Positions 1-5,955 of a DNA stretch of 15,737 nt are shown in pieces. A program made the position numbers and the translations under genes. The stretch comes from Betaproteobacteria bacterium (GTDB lineage: Bacteria > Pseudomonadota > Gammaproteobacteria > Burkholderiales > SG8-39): contig QYQC01000050.1 of NCBI GenBank assembly GCA_007280315.1, positions 1 through 15,737 on the forward strand, written 5' to 3'. Position 1 is the stretch's first letter, and each line of letters begins with the position of its first letter. The notes under the pieces are model-generated. The model was given only the letters and a program-made list of their open reading frames with translations, made no database searches and had not been told where the DNA came from.

Positions 1-724
1 CGTCGACACCGGCCTCGACCAGATACTCGACGCGCTCCTCCGTCCCCTCCCCCACCCCGACGGCGGCGCCGACCCACAGCTTGCCCTGTTCATCCTTGCT
101 CGCCAGCGGATGCTCGGTCGCTTTCAGAATGTCCTTCACCGTGACCAGTCCGCGTAGCGCGAAATTGTCATTCACCACCAGAACCCGCTCAAGGCGGTGC
201 TTGTGCAGCAAAGCCCGCGCTTCCTCCGGGCTGGCGCCTTCATTGACGTAGATTAGGCGCTCGCGCGGGGTCATGATCGCGCGCACAGGGGCATCGAGAT
301 TGGTCTCGAATCGATAGTCGCGGTTGGTGACCATGCCGACCACCTTGCCCTGATCAACCACCGGAAACCCCGAAACCCGGTACTGCTGCGTCAGTTCCAG
401 CAGTTCGCGCACGGTGATCTCCGGCGACACGGTCATCGGGTCGCGCAACACGCCCGACTCGAAGCGCTTTACCTTCAGCACCTCGGCGGCCTGCGCCTTG
501 GGATGCAGATTCTCGTGGATAATGCCGACGCCGCCCTCCTGGGCCAGGGCGATTGCCAGTCGGGATTCCGTAACCGTGTCCATGGCAGCCGACACCAGCG
601 GGATGCTCAGCTTGATCTTGCGCGTCAGTCGGGTCTTGAGGGATACGTCGCGCGGTAGGACGGTCGAATGGGCGGGGACGAGCAGGACATCGTCGAATGT
701 GAGCGCTTTCTGGATGGCGCGCAT
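1..724 (-). CDS. guaB: Inosine-5'-monophosphate dehydrogenase, N-terminal half (3' end off window)
   Basis: Partial gene: 241 codons from the ATG at 724 run off the window start; the E. coli enzyme has 488 residues. GuaB oxidises IMP to XMP with NAD+, the committed step of GMP synthesis in the cytoplasm. Visible are the N-terminal beta/alpha-barrel start (ALTFDDVLLVPAHS at 7-20, PLVSAAMDTVTESRLA at 42-57, GGVGIIHENL at 64-73), a CBS pair inserted in the barrel (about 93-145 and 150-207), and return to the barrel (KLWVGAAVG, 215-223). The catalytic cysteine loop lies in the missing half. The start is set by an AGGAG at 732-736 with a 7-base spacer and by family alignment. It is divergent from the DUF4124 gene and has its own promoter. 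Guanine-nucleotide control is plausible but no regulator site was identified. Confidence 0.97.
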   Translation of the reverse strand, partial: MRAIQKALTFDDVLLVPAHSTVLPRDVSLKTRLTRKIKLSIPLVSAAMDTVTESRLAIALAQEGGVGIIHENLHPKAQAAEVLKVKRFESGVLRDPMTVSPEITVRELLELTQQYRVSGFPVVDQGKVVGMVTNRDYRFETNLDAPVRAIMTPRERLIYVNEGASPEEARALLHKHRLERVLVVNDNFALRGLVTVKDILKATEHPLASKDEQGKLWVGAAVGVGEGTEERVEYLVEAGVD

Positions 725-750
725 AGCAAAACTCCTGGCCGCAAAGGCGC

Positions 751-778
751 ATTATACGCGCCTGTCCGCGGCGGGCAA
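751..778 (-). promoter_or_regulatory. Sigma70-type promoter of guaB
   Basis: On the minus strand a perfect -10 hexamer TATAAT (751-756) lies 16 bases downstream of TTGCCC (773-778), which matches 4 of 6 consensus -35 positions. Transcription would start near 743-745, giving a leader of about 20 bases that carries the AGGAG ribosome site at 732-736. Basis: consensus match and position; no start site has been measured. Confidence 0.72.
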
Positions 779-798
779 ATACGTCGTGTCTGAAACCG

Positions 799-808
799 AA
801 CCCGGGTT
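799..808. promoter_or_regulatory. 10-bp palindrome between divergent promoters (possible operator)
   Basis: AACCCGGGTT at 799-808 is a perfect palindrome in the space between the guaB -35 element (773-778) and the DUF4124 -35 element (825-830). Past a G/G mismatch the next outer bases (797 and 810) pair again. The position suits a shared operator, but it does not resemble the E. coli PurR operator and no family was recognised. It may be chance in GC-rich DNA. Confidence 0.2.
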
Positions 809-824
809 GGCGCGTTAGGGCTAT

Positions 825-853
825 TTGACGCGGCGGCGGAAAGCCGCTACTTT
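825..853 (+). promoter_or_regulatory. Probable promoter of the DUF4124 gene
   Basis: TTGACG at 825-830 matches 5 of 6 consensus -35 bases. A weak -10, TACTTT, sits 17 bases on at 848-853. The start would be near 860, leaving a leader of about 28 bases with AAGGTG at 875-880 as ribosome site. A small hairpin, GCGGC / GGAAA loop / GCCGC (833-847), fills the spacer. The weak -10 keeps confidence moderate. Confidence 0.45.
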
Positions 854-887
854 TTGGCTAATTCGACCAAATGAAAGGTGGGCCGGC

Positions 888-1394
888 ATGAATCGACTTT
901 CGATCGCCATCGGGCTGGCGCTGTGTCTGGCTGTGCCCGCATCTGCCCAGATGTACAAGTGGGTGGATGCCAACGGCAAAGTGCAGTATTCGGACAAACC
1001 TCCGCCGAGCAACGTCAAGGTGGAAAAGCTGCGCGAACCCGCCCGCGCGGCCGTCCTGCCTCAGGCGAGCGAGGTCAAGAGCGGCACCGATAAGGATGCG
1101 TCCAAAACGGGCCCCAAAAAGTCGGAACCCAAGACTGCGGCGGAACAGGAGCAGGCGTTCCGCAAGCGCCAGGCTGACGCGGCCAAGGAGCAGGAGAAAC
1201 AGGCCCAAAAAGAGACGGAGCTAAAGAACCGGGCGGAGGACTGCAGGCGCGCCAAGGCGGCATTGGCCGTTCTGGAACTGGGCGGTCGTCAGGCGCGCAT
1301 CGACGAAAAAGGCGAGCGCGTCTTTCTCAATGAACAGCAGATCGCTCAGGAAACGGCCAAGGCTCGGCAGGAAGTCGCCACGGCTTGTAATTGA
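888..1394 (+). CDS. Secreted DUF4124-domain protein
   Basis: A 168-residue protein with a clear Sec signal peptide (1-20, cleavage after ASA) and a short DUF4124 module just after it (MYKWVDANGKVQYSDKPPP, 22-40). A Lys/Glu/Ala/Gln-rich helical stretch (about 83-130) follows, then a conserved-looking tail with cysteines at 119 and 167. The mature protein is predicted periplasmic; the family has no firmly assigned function and none is assigned here. C13 lies in the signal peptide, but the preceding residues do not form a lipobox. The start at 888 has AAGGTG seven bases upstream; a longer TTG reading from 825 would bury the signal peptide and the promoter. It is divergent from guaB and convergent with ratB, stop codons three bases apart, an arrangement I recall beside guaB in betaproteobacteria. 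Confidence 0.85.
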   Translation: MNRLSIAIGLALCLAVPASAQMYKWVDANGKVQYSDKPPPSNVKVEKLREPARAAVLPQASEVKSGTDKDASKTGPKKSEPKTAAEQEQAFRKRQADAAKEQEKQAQKETELKNRAEDCRRAKAALAVLELGGRQARIDEKGERVFLNEQQIAQETAKARQEVATACN

Positions 1395-1397
1395 AGT

Positions 1398-1667
1398 CTA
1401 GTTGCGTGATTTTGCGGCGCGCACGCGCCTTATTTCCTTTGGATCAGCAACCAAGGGCCGATAAATCTCCACACGGTCACCGTCGCGCAGACCGGTCTCC
1501 ATGCCGACGGGCCGGCCCCAGACGCCGGCGCAGCTAACGTCGATATCAGGCAGGCTACGCAAGAAGCCGCTCGCCTGAATCGCGTCCTGAACAGTGCTGC
1601 CTTGCGCCAGGTCGAGCATCACCTGTTCTTGCTTCAGCGACAGCGCGTAGACCACATCAATGCGCAT
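1398..1667 (-). CDS. ratB: RnfH/RatB family ubiquitin-like protein (UPF0125)
   Basis: An 89-residue small beta-grasp protein. Family features are the N-terminal strand MRIDVVYAL, the central VQDAIQASG helix, a VWGRPV segment and the DGDRVEIYRPLVADPKEIRRVRA tail typical of RnfH/YfjF. Its biochemical role is unsettled. It is named for the Rnf redox complex in some genomes and as RatB, partner of RatA, in E. coli; the direct neighbour here is ratA, which favours the ratB label. The ATG at 1667 comes two bases after the ratA stop, so translation is probably coupled; the Shine-Dalgarno sequence is weak. A longer in-frame reading from 1811 would overlap ratA for 48 codons with non-family sequence and was not used. 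The last codons also contain a terminator-like hairpin for the opposing gene. Confidence 0.88.
   Translation of the reverse strand: MRIDVVYALSLKQEQVMLDLAQGSTVQDAIQASGFLRSLPDIDVSCAGVWGRPVGMETGLRDGDRVEIYRPLVADPKEIRRVRAAKSRN
1416..1440 (+). terminator. Candidate intrinsic terminator for the DUF4124 gene, inside ratB
   Basis: On the plus strand GGCGC (1416-1420) and GCGCC (1425-1429) pair around a four-base loop and are followed at once by TTATTTCCTTT (1430-1440). The hairpin starts 21 bases after the DUF4124 stop and lies in the C-terminal codons of ratB on the other strand. In the ratB direction no T-tract follows it, so it is one-way. The five-pair stem is all G:C. Confidence 0.5.
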
Positions 1668-1669
1668 GC

Positions 1670-2107
1670 CTAGCCGTTCCCGTACAAACTTGCCGCCCGC
1701 TTGACGAAGACTTCGACCAGGGTATCGGCAATATGATTGAATACCGGCCCGGCGATCTTCTCCACCAGTTTCCCCGATAGCTCGTAGCCCAATCGGAATT
1801 CGATTTTGCACGCCTGCTCGGATAGCGGCAGGAAGCGCCAGTAGCCATCCAGGTGCTTGAACGGACCGTTGACCAGTTTCATATCGATCAGTGCACCCTC
1901 TTCCATCTGATTCTCGGTGGTGAAGTGCAGGCGCAGACCATGATAATTGACATGCAGCGTGGCCGCGGCTGTGTGCGCGTCGAGCTGCCGCACCTCAGTG
2001 CCGCTGCACCAGGGCAGGAACTGCGGATACGCTTTTACGTCCGCGACCAGAGCGTACATCCTGGATGCGCTATGGCCGATCAGGACTGATTTTTCCACGT
2101 TAGCCAT
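1670..2107 (-). CDS. ratA: RatA-type START/COQ10-like domain protein
   Basis: A 145-residue single-domain protein of the polyketide cyclase/START (COQ10) family. Hallmarks are the start VEKSVLIGHSASRMYALVADV (here 4-24, in parts), YPQFLPWCSGTEV (27-39), the GPFKHLDGYWRF strand pair (81-92) and the C-terminal amphipathic helix VFNHIADTLVEVFVKRA. E. coli RatA (YfjG) was described as an inhibitor of 70S ribosome assembly; relatives bind ubiquinone and help respiration, so its role here could be either. It is divergent from smpB with 54 bases between start codons and heads a two-gene unit with ratB. The ATG at 2107 has only a weak GAG three bases upstream, so translation may be modest. Residues are typical and nothing looks truncated. 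Confidence 0.9.
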   Translation of the reverse strand: MANVEKSVLIGHSASRMYALVADVKAYPQFLPWCSGTEVRQLDAHTAAATLHVNYHGLRLHFTTENQMEEGALIDMKLVNGPFKHLDGYWRFLPLSEQACKIEFRLGYELSGKLVEKIAGPVFNHIADTLVEVFVKRAASLYGNG

Positions 2108-2123
2108 GGGCTCACAGCACAGC

Positions 2124-2132
2124 TGCTAAAAT
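2124..2132 (+). promoter_or_regulatory. Extended -10 promoter candidate of smpB
   Basis: TGCTAAAAT (2124-2132) fits the TGnTATAAT extended -10 pattern with one change in the hexamer. No usable -35 is present 16-18 bases upstream, as is common for this promoter class. Transcription would begin near 2139, about 22 bases before the smpB ATG. It overlaps the opposing ratA promoter candidate. Confidence 0.45.
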
Positions 2133-2141
2133 CGATCATCA

Positions 2142-2150
2142 ATTGTACCA
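2142..2150 (-). promoter_or_regulatory. Extended -10 promoter candidate of ratA
   Basis: Read on the minus strand, TGGTACAAT (2150 to 2142) fits the extended -10 pattern with one change in the hexamer. The -35 region falls over the smpB start codon and is poor. Transcription would begin near 2135, about 27 bases before the ratA ATG, running back across the smpB -10 element. Confidence 0.45.
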
Positions 2151-2161
2151 ACACTGCTCCC

Positions 2162-2614
2162 ATGAAAATCGCCCAGAACAAGAAAGTCTTCCACGATTAC
2201 TTCATCGAGGAGCGCTACGAAGCAGGTCTGGTACTGGAAGGCTGGGAAGCAAAAGCCATCCGCGCCGGCCGGGTTCAGCTCAAGGACGCCTATGTGCTCA
2301 TCCGCGGTGGGGAAATCTATATGGTCGGCGGCCATATCAGCGCCCTCGCCACTGCCTCTACGCATATCAATCCCGACCCGATGCGCACGCGCAAGCTGCT
2401 GCTGCACGGCGAAGAAATCCAGCACCTGATCGGCAAGGTCGAGCGCGCCGGCTATACGCTGGTGCCGCTCGACATGCACTACAAGAACGGCAGAATCAAG
2501 ATAGACATCGGCCTCGCCCGCGGCAAGAAGCAGCACGATAAACGCGAGACCGAAAAGAAACGCGACTGGGATCGGGAAAAACAGCGCCTGATGCGCTCTA
2601 GAAGCAAGGAATAG
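2162..2614 (+). CDS. smpB: SsrA-binding protein SmpB
   Basis: A 150-residue protein (E. coli 160) that binds tmRNA and brings it to stalled ribosomes for trans-translation. The OB-fold core is complete: NKKVFHDYFIEERYEAGLVL (6-25), GWEAKAIRAGRVQLKDAYV (27-45), then the Y/H-rich PLDMHYKNGRIKIDIGLARGKK segment. A basic C-terminal tail (KKRDWDREKQRLMRSRSK) is the part that enters the empty mRNA channel in the family. The ATG at 2162 is family-consistent, but no Shine-Dalgarno sequence is evident upstream. It is divergent from ratA, a pairing also seen in E. coli, and its stop codon directly abuts the stop of the opposing methyltransferase gene. Its 3' end carries a hairpin plus T5 that may terminate the opposing operon. 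Confidence 0.97.
   Translation: MKIAQNKKVFHDYFIEERYEAGLVLEGWEAKAIRAGRVQLKDAYVLIRGGEIYMVGGHISALATASTHINPDPMRTRKLLLHGEEIQHLIGKVERAGYTLVPLDMHYKNGRIKIDIGLARGKKQHDKRETEKKRDWDREKQRLMRSRSKE
2577..2597 (-). terminator. Candidate intrinsic terminator of the envelope operon, inside smpB
   Basis: On the minus strand AGCGC (2597-2593), loop ATCAG and GCGCT (2587-2583) form a five-pair stem, followed by one G and TTTTT (2581-2577). It starts 17 bases past the methyltransferase stop codon at 2615. The stem is short, but T-tract and position are right for ending the long minus-strand array. The same bases encode the SmpB C-terminal tail on the other strand. Confidence 0.5.
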
Positions 2615-3406
2615 TCATCCGCGCTGGCGCACTTGCTCGAACAGGCAGATCGCGGCAGCTGCCGCCACGTTAAGCGACTCGGCGCCGCCGGGCATGGGGA
2701 TGTGCAGCTGCTCGGTCGCAGCGGCGCTCAACGCTTCGCTCAGCCCCGCGCCTTCGTTGCCAAACGCCCACGCCAACGGGCCGCGCAGGTCAGCGCGATA
2801 CAGCGACTTTTCGGCGTGACTGCTGGTGCACATCAATCGCCCCGACAGCCTGGGAACAGCCGCAAGCAGATCGACGTTGTCATACAACTTGAGGCTGAAA
2901 TGGGCGCCCATTCCGGCACGCAGAACCTTGGGTGACCAGGCAAATGCACATCCGGGCGAAAGCAGCGCGGCGGTGATACCTGCCGCTGCCGCACTGCGCA
3001 AAATCGACCCTAAATTGCCGGCGTCCTGAATGTTTTCCAGCATCACGCAGCGCTCGATGGTCTGCGGCAGCGGGCCTGGGTCAGGAGTGTGTATCAGTGC
3101 GACGATGCCAGTCGGCGTTGCCACCTGAGCAACGTCGTTGAACAAGGCATCGGCAAGCAGCAGCAGACCCTGGCCGGCAGCGCCCGCCGCGAGCTGCGCG
3201 GCTTCTGCATCGGCGGCGCCGCTTTCGCTCAAAATGAGCTGCTCGGGGATGCCGCCACTGGCGCGATAGGCCGAGATCAAATGGGTTCCGTCCAGCAGCG
3301 CCAGGCCCGCTTTGCGCCGTTCGCGCGTCGACGTGGCAAGCTGGCGCAACAGTTTGAAGCGCGGATTTTCGCGCGAACGGATGATTTTCAAAGTGCGATC
3401 GTGCAT
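2615..3406 (-). CDS. SpoU/TrmH-family RNA 2'-O-methyltransferase
   Basis: A 263-residue protein. An N-terminal SpoU substrate-binding-like region (about 10-105, beginning with the SRENPRFKLLRQL segment) precedes a SPOUT methyltransferase domain with all three family motifs: ENIQDAGNLGSILRSA (124-139, with N131 and R137), AFGNEGAGLS (214-223) and IPMPGGAESLNVAAA (236-250). Such enzymes use S-adenosylmethionine to methylate ribose 2'-OH in rRNA or tRNA; the target here cannot be told (RlmB, TsnR and TrmH relatives look alike). The ATG at 3406 was chosen because family similarity starts there, 19 bases after the rnhB stop. No good Shine-Dalgarno sequence supports it, and GTG at 3436 (overlapping rnhB) or 3484 would lengthen it. 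It is the last gene of the operon, abutting the smpB stop. Confidence 0.9.
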   Translation of the reverse strand: MHDRTLKIIRSRENPRFKLLRQLATSTRERRKAGLALLDGTHLISAYRASGGIPEQLILSESGAADAEAAQLAAGAAGQGLLLLADALFNDVAQVATPTGIVALIHTPDPGPLPQTIERCVMLENIQDAGNLGSILRSAAAAGITAALLSPGCAFAWSPKVLRAGMGAHFSLKLYDNVDLLAAVPRLSGRLMCTSSHAEKSLYRADLRGPLAWAFGNEGAGLSEALSAAATEQLHIPMPGGAESLNVAAAAAICLFEQVRQRG

Positions 3407-3425
3407 GCGCAGCAGCCGGAAATGA

Positions 3426-4016
3426 TTATGTTCCACCCTGAAGGATTCTACGTATCGGTGCGTAGCTCCGCCGGTGAATGTCACTCGCGCCGTGCTGTTC
3501 GAGGGCGGCGAGATGCGCCACTGTCGGGTAGCCTTTGTGCCGGTCCAGCCCGTAACCCGGATAGAGTTGGTGCAGCCGCAGCATCTCCGCGTCGCGCGCC
3601 GTCTTGGCCAGTATTGAAGCCGCGGAAATCGCCGCTATTTTGCTGTCGCCTCTGACGATGGCTTTTGCCGGATATGCGATCGCCGGACACTGATTGCCGT
3701 CGACCAGCACTTCGCTCGGCGCGATACGCAATTGCTCTACGGCGCGACGCATGGCAAGCAGGCTCGCCTGCAAAATATTGATGGCGTCGATCTCGGCCAC
3801 CGAGGCCCAAGCGATCGCCCAGTCGAGCGCGTGCCGGCGTATCTGCTCTGCCAGTTCCAGCCGACGCGATGCCGACAGTGCTTTGGAATCGGCGAGGCCC
3901 GAGATGCGCGATGCCGGGTCGAGTATCACCGCAGCTGCGTAGACCGGCCCGGCAAGCGGGCCCCGACCCGCTTCGTCGACGCCGCAGATGAGTCTCATGG
4001 GACGGGATTCACGCAT
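3426..4016 (-). CDS. rnhB: Ribonuclease HII
   Basis: A 196-residue enzyme that cuts the RNA strand of RNA-DNA hybrids and initiates removal of single ribonucleotides from DNA. The signature GVDEAGRGPLAGPVYAAAVIL starts at residue 12. The four acidic catalytic residues are D14, E15, D106 (VDGN) and D124 (GDSK), followed by the SKIAAISAASILAKTARD helix and the YPGYGLDRHKGYPT segment. The start is uncertain by six codons: ATG 4016 is used here, ATG 3998 (giving MRLICGVDEAG) is equally likely on alignment, and neither has a clear Shine-Dalgarno sequence. It follows lpxB by 6 bases, the same lpxB-rnhB order as in E. coli, where dnaE comes next; here a SpoU methyltransferase gene follows instead. 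Confidence 0.96.
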   Translation of the reverse strand: MRESRPMRLICGVDEAGRGPLAGPVYAAAVILDPASRISGLADSKALSASRRLELAEQIRRHALDWAIAWASVAEIDAINILQASLLAMRRAVEQLRIAPSEVLVDGNQCPAIAYPAKAIVRGDSKIAAISAASILAKTARDAEMLRLHQLYPGYGLDRHKGYPTVAHLAALEQHGASDIHRRSYAPIRRILQGGT

Positions 4017-4022
4017 CCATAC

Positions 4023-5183
4023 TTACGCACCTGCCCGCGCAAGCAACGGCAGGACCGCGCTGGCAGCCCGTTCCGCGTTGTTGCACTTTAGCTCGCTATG
4101 GAGCGCAGAAAAGCGCCGCGACAGGCGCGCACGGACGACGCTGTCGTTGAGCGCATTGCGCAGCGCCTGCGCCAGATTCTCCGGAGTGGCGTCGTGCTGC
4201 AATAATTCTGGCACCACGAATTCCCCGGCCAGGATGTTGGGCAATCCGACGTAAGGCAGGTAGCCCATGCGCCGCATCAGGAGCCAGCTGGGCCCGGCCA
4301 TCTTATAGGTGATGACCATGGGTTTCTTCAGCAACGCCGCCTCCAGTGTCGCGGTGCCGCTGGCCACCAGGGCGACATCGGCGGCGGCAAGGGCATCGCG
4401 CGCGTGGCCAAACAGTATGGTCAGGGGCAGATCCGTCGCGTTCGCGCGATACAGCGCAGCTTCGAAAATCTCGCGTGTTTCGCGGCTGACAAGCGGTACC
4501 AGAAACAGCGGTTGTTCGATTTTCTGCAGCAGCAGCTTCGCCGTTTCGATGAAAGTGTCCGCCATATAGCGCAATTCCGACTGGCGACTGCCGGGCAGCA
4601 GCGCGATCACTTTGCGCTCCGGCGCGATCTTGAGCTGCGCGCGTGTGCTGGCGGTCTGATCCTGCTCCGGAATCAGGTCGGCGAGCGGATGTCCGACATA
4701 GGTGGCGCCAATCCCTGCCTTGCGGTAAATCGCCTGCTCGAACGGAAACAGCGTCAGCACCTGGTCGGCGGCGCGCCCGATCGCGGCGATCCGGTCGCCG
4801 CGCCAGGCCCAGATCGATGGACTGACATAGTGCACCACGGGCACGCCGGCGCGTTTTAGTCCGGCTTCCAGATTCAGATTGAAATCCGGAGCATCGACAC
4901 CGATGAACAGCTGCGGCCGCGCTTCGAGCAAAGCCAATTTCAGCTTGCGTCGCATCCGCAGCAAACGCGGCAGATGTCGCAGCACCTCGGCGTAGCCTCG
5001 CACTGCGAGGCGTTCCATCGGAAACAGGCTTGCCAGCCCCTGTGCCTGCATTTTCGGACCGCCGATGCCGATAAATTTAGCGTGCGGCAGGTGGGCGCGT
5101 AGCGCCTCGATCAGATGTGCGCCCAACAAGTCACCCGAGGCCTCGCCGGCGACCATGCCGATGGTGGGCTGTGCGGAATTCAC
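4023..5183 (-). CDS. lpxB: Lipid-A-disaccharide synthase
   Basis: A 386-residue GT19 glycosyltransferase (E. coli 382) that joins UDP-2,3-diacylglucosamine to lipid X, forming the lipid A disaccharide at the inner face of the inner membrane. Visible in order: VAGEASGDLLGA (11-22), GVDAPDFN (95-102, D97 matching E. coli D98), SPSIWAWRGDRI (121-132), PFE, GHPLAD, LLPGSRQSE (R200 matching E. coli R201), SGTATLEAALLKKPMVITYKM and the PYVGLPNILAG loop. The GTG at 5183 is chosen as start: it lies one base past the lpxA stop and gives the family N-terminus and length. A reading from ATG 5243 adds 20 residues over lpxA with no family similarity. The Shine-Dalgarno sequence is weak, so coupling to lpxA translation is likely. 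Confidence 0.96.
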   Translation of the reverse strand: MNSAQPTIGMVAGEASGDLLGAHLIEALRAHLPHAKFIGIGGPKMQAQGLASLFPMERLAVRGYAEVLRHLPRLLRMRRKLKLALLEARPQLFIGVDAPDFNLNLEAGLKRAGVPVVHYVSPSIWAWRGDRIAAIGRAADQVLTLFPFEQAIYRKAGIGATYVGHPLADLIPEQDQTASTRAQLKIAPERKVIALLPGSRQSELRYMADTFIETAKLLLQKIEQPLFLVPLVSRETREIFEAALYRANATDLPLTILFGHARDALAAADVALVASGTATLEAALLKKPMVITYKMAGPSWLLMRRMGYLPYVGLPNILAGEFVVPELLQHDATPENLAQALRNALNDSVVRARLSRRFSALHSELKCNNAERAASAVLPLLARAGA

Positions 5184-5184
5184 T

Positions 5185-5955
5185 TCAGCGCACGATGCCG
5201 CGGGTCGAGCTTTGCAGAAAGTCGGTAAGCAGCCCGATCTCAACGCAAGTCCGGGCTTGCTCCGCCAGCTGGATCTTGGCCTGATCCAGCGTCAGACCGG
5301 ATTTGTAGAGTGTCTTATAGGCACGTTTGATCGCGGCCAAAGCATCGGCGGAGAAGCCGCGCCGGCGCAGTCCCTCGGTATTGATGCCATAGGGTTTGGC
5401 TGTATCGCCTGCCGCCATCACATAAGGCGGCAGGTCGTGCACCAACACTGTCGCGATCGCCGTGAAGCTGTGGGCGCCCACGCGCACGAACTGGTGCACG
5501 CCGGTGAAGCCGCCGAGTATGGCATGGTCGCCAACATGAACATGGCCGGCAAGCTGGGTATTGTTGGCAAAAATGGTATGGTCGCCGACTTGACAGTCGT
5601 GCGCGAGATGCACATACGCCATAATCCAGTTGTCATTGCCCAGGCGCGTCACGCCTGCGTCCTGTGCCGTGCCGCGATTCAGGGTGCAGAATTCGCGTAT
5701 GGTATTTCCGTCGCCGATTTCCAGCAGCGTCGGTTCGTCCGCGTATTTCTTGTCCTGCGGCACCGCGCCGAGCGAAGAGAACTGAAAAATTCGATTGTTC
5801 CGGCCGATCCTGGTATGTCCCTCTATCACCACATGCGGACCGATGCTGGTGTCGCTGCCGATTTCTACGTGTTCGCCCACCAGGCTGTAGGCACCGACGC
5901 TGACGTTTTCGCCGATCCTGGCGGCCGGATGAACGATCGCGCTCGGGTGGATCAT
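5185..5955 (-). CDS. lpxA: UDP-N-acetylglucosamine O-acyltransferase
   Basis: A 256-residue left-handed beta-helix acyltransferase that starts lipid A synthesis by moving a 3-hydroxyacyl chain from ACP to the 3-OH of UDP-GlcNAc. Hexapeptide repeats run from about 2 to 190, then an alpha-helical C-terminus ending STRGIVR. H119 (in LAHDC) aligns with catalytic H125 of E. coli; H138 and H154 align with H144 and H160. The chain-length ruler position (E. coli G173) is I167, which suggests a short acyl chain. The ATG overlaps the fabZ stop by one base (TAATG). It sits in the usual lpxD-fabZ-lpxA-lpxB order. Confidence 0.97.
   Translation of the reverse strand: MIHPSAIVHPAARIGENVSVGAYSLVGEHVEIGSDTSIGPHVVIEGHTRIGRNNRIFQFSSLGAVPQDKKYADEPTLLEIGDGNTIREFCTLNRGTAQDAGVTRLGNDNWIMAYVHLAHDCQVGDHTIFANNTQLAGHVHVGDHAILGGFTGVHQFVRVGAHSFTAIATVLVHDLPPYVMAAGDTAKPYGINTEGLRRRGFSADALAAIKRAYKTLYKSGLTLDQAKIQLAEQARTCVEIGLLTDFLQSSTRGIVR

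Noticed and set aside
825..887. In-frame N-terminal extension of the DUF4124 protein from TTG at 825
   Set aside because: It would place 21 charged residues before a good signal peptide and overlap the likely promoter; ATG 888 has its own ribosome site.
897..926. Possible lipobox cysteine (C13) in the DUF4124 signal peptide
   Set aside because: The residue before the cysteine is leucine, not Gly, Ala or Ser, and a normal ASA cleavage site follows at 18-20.
2652..2665. Perfect 14-bp palindrome GCGGCAGCTGCCGC, possible smpB terminator
   Set aside because: No T-tract on either side; it encodes an alanine run in the conserved third motif of the methyltransferase.
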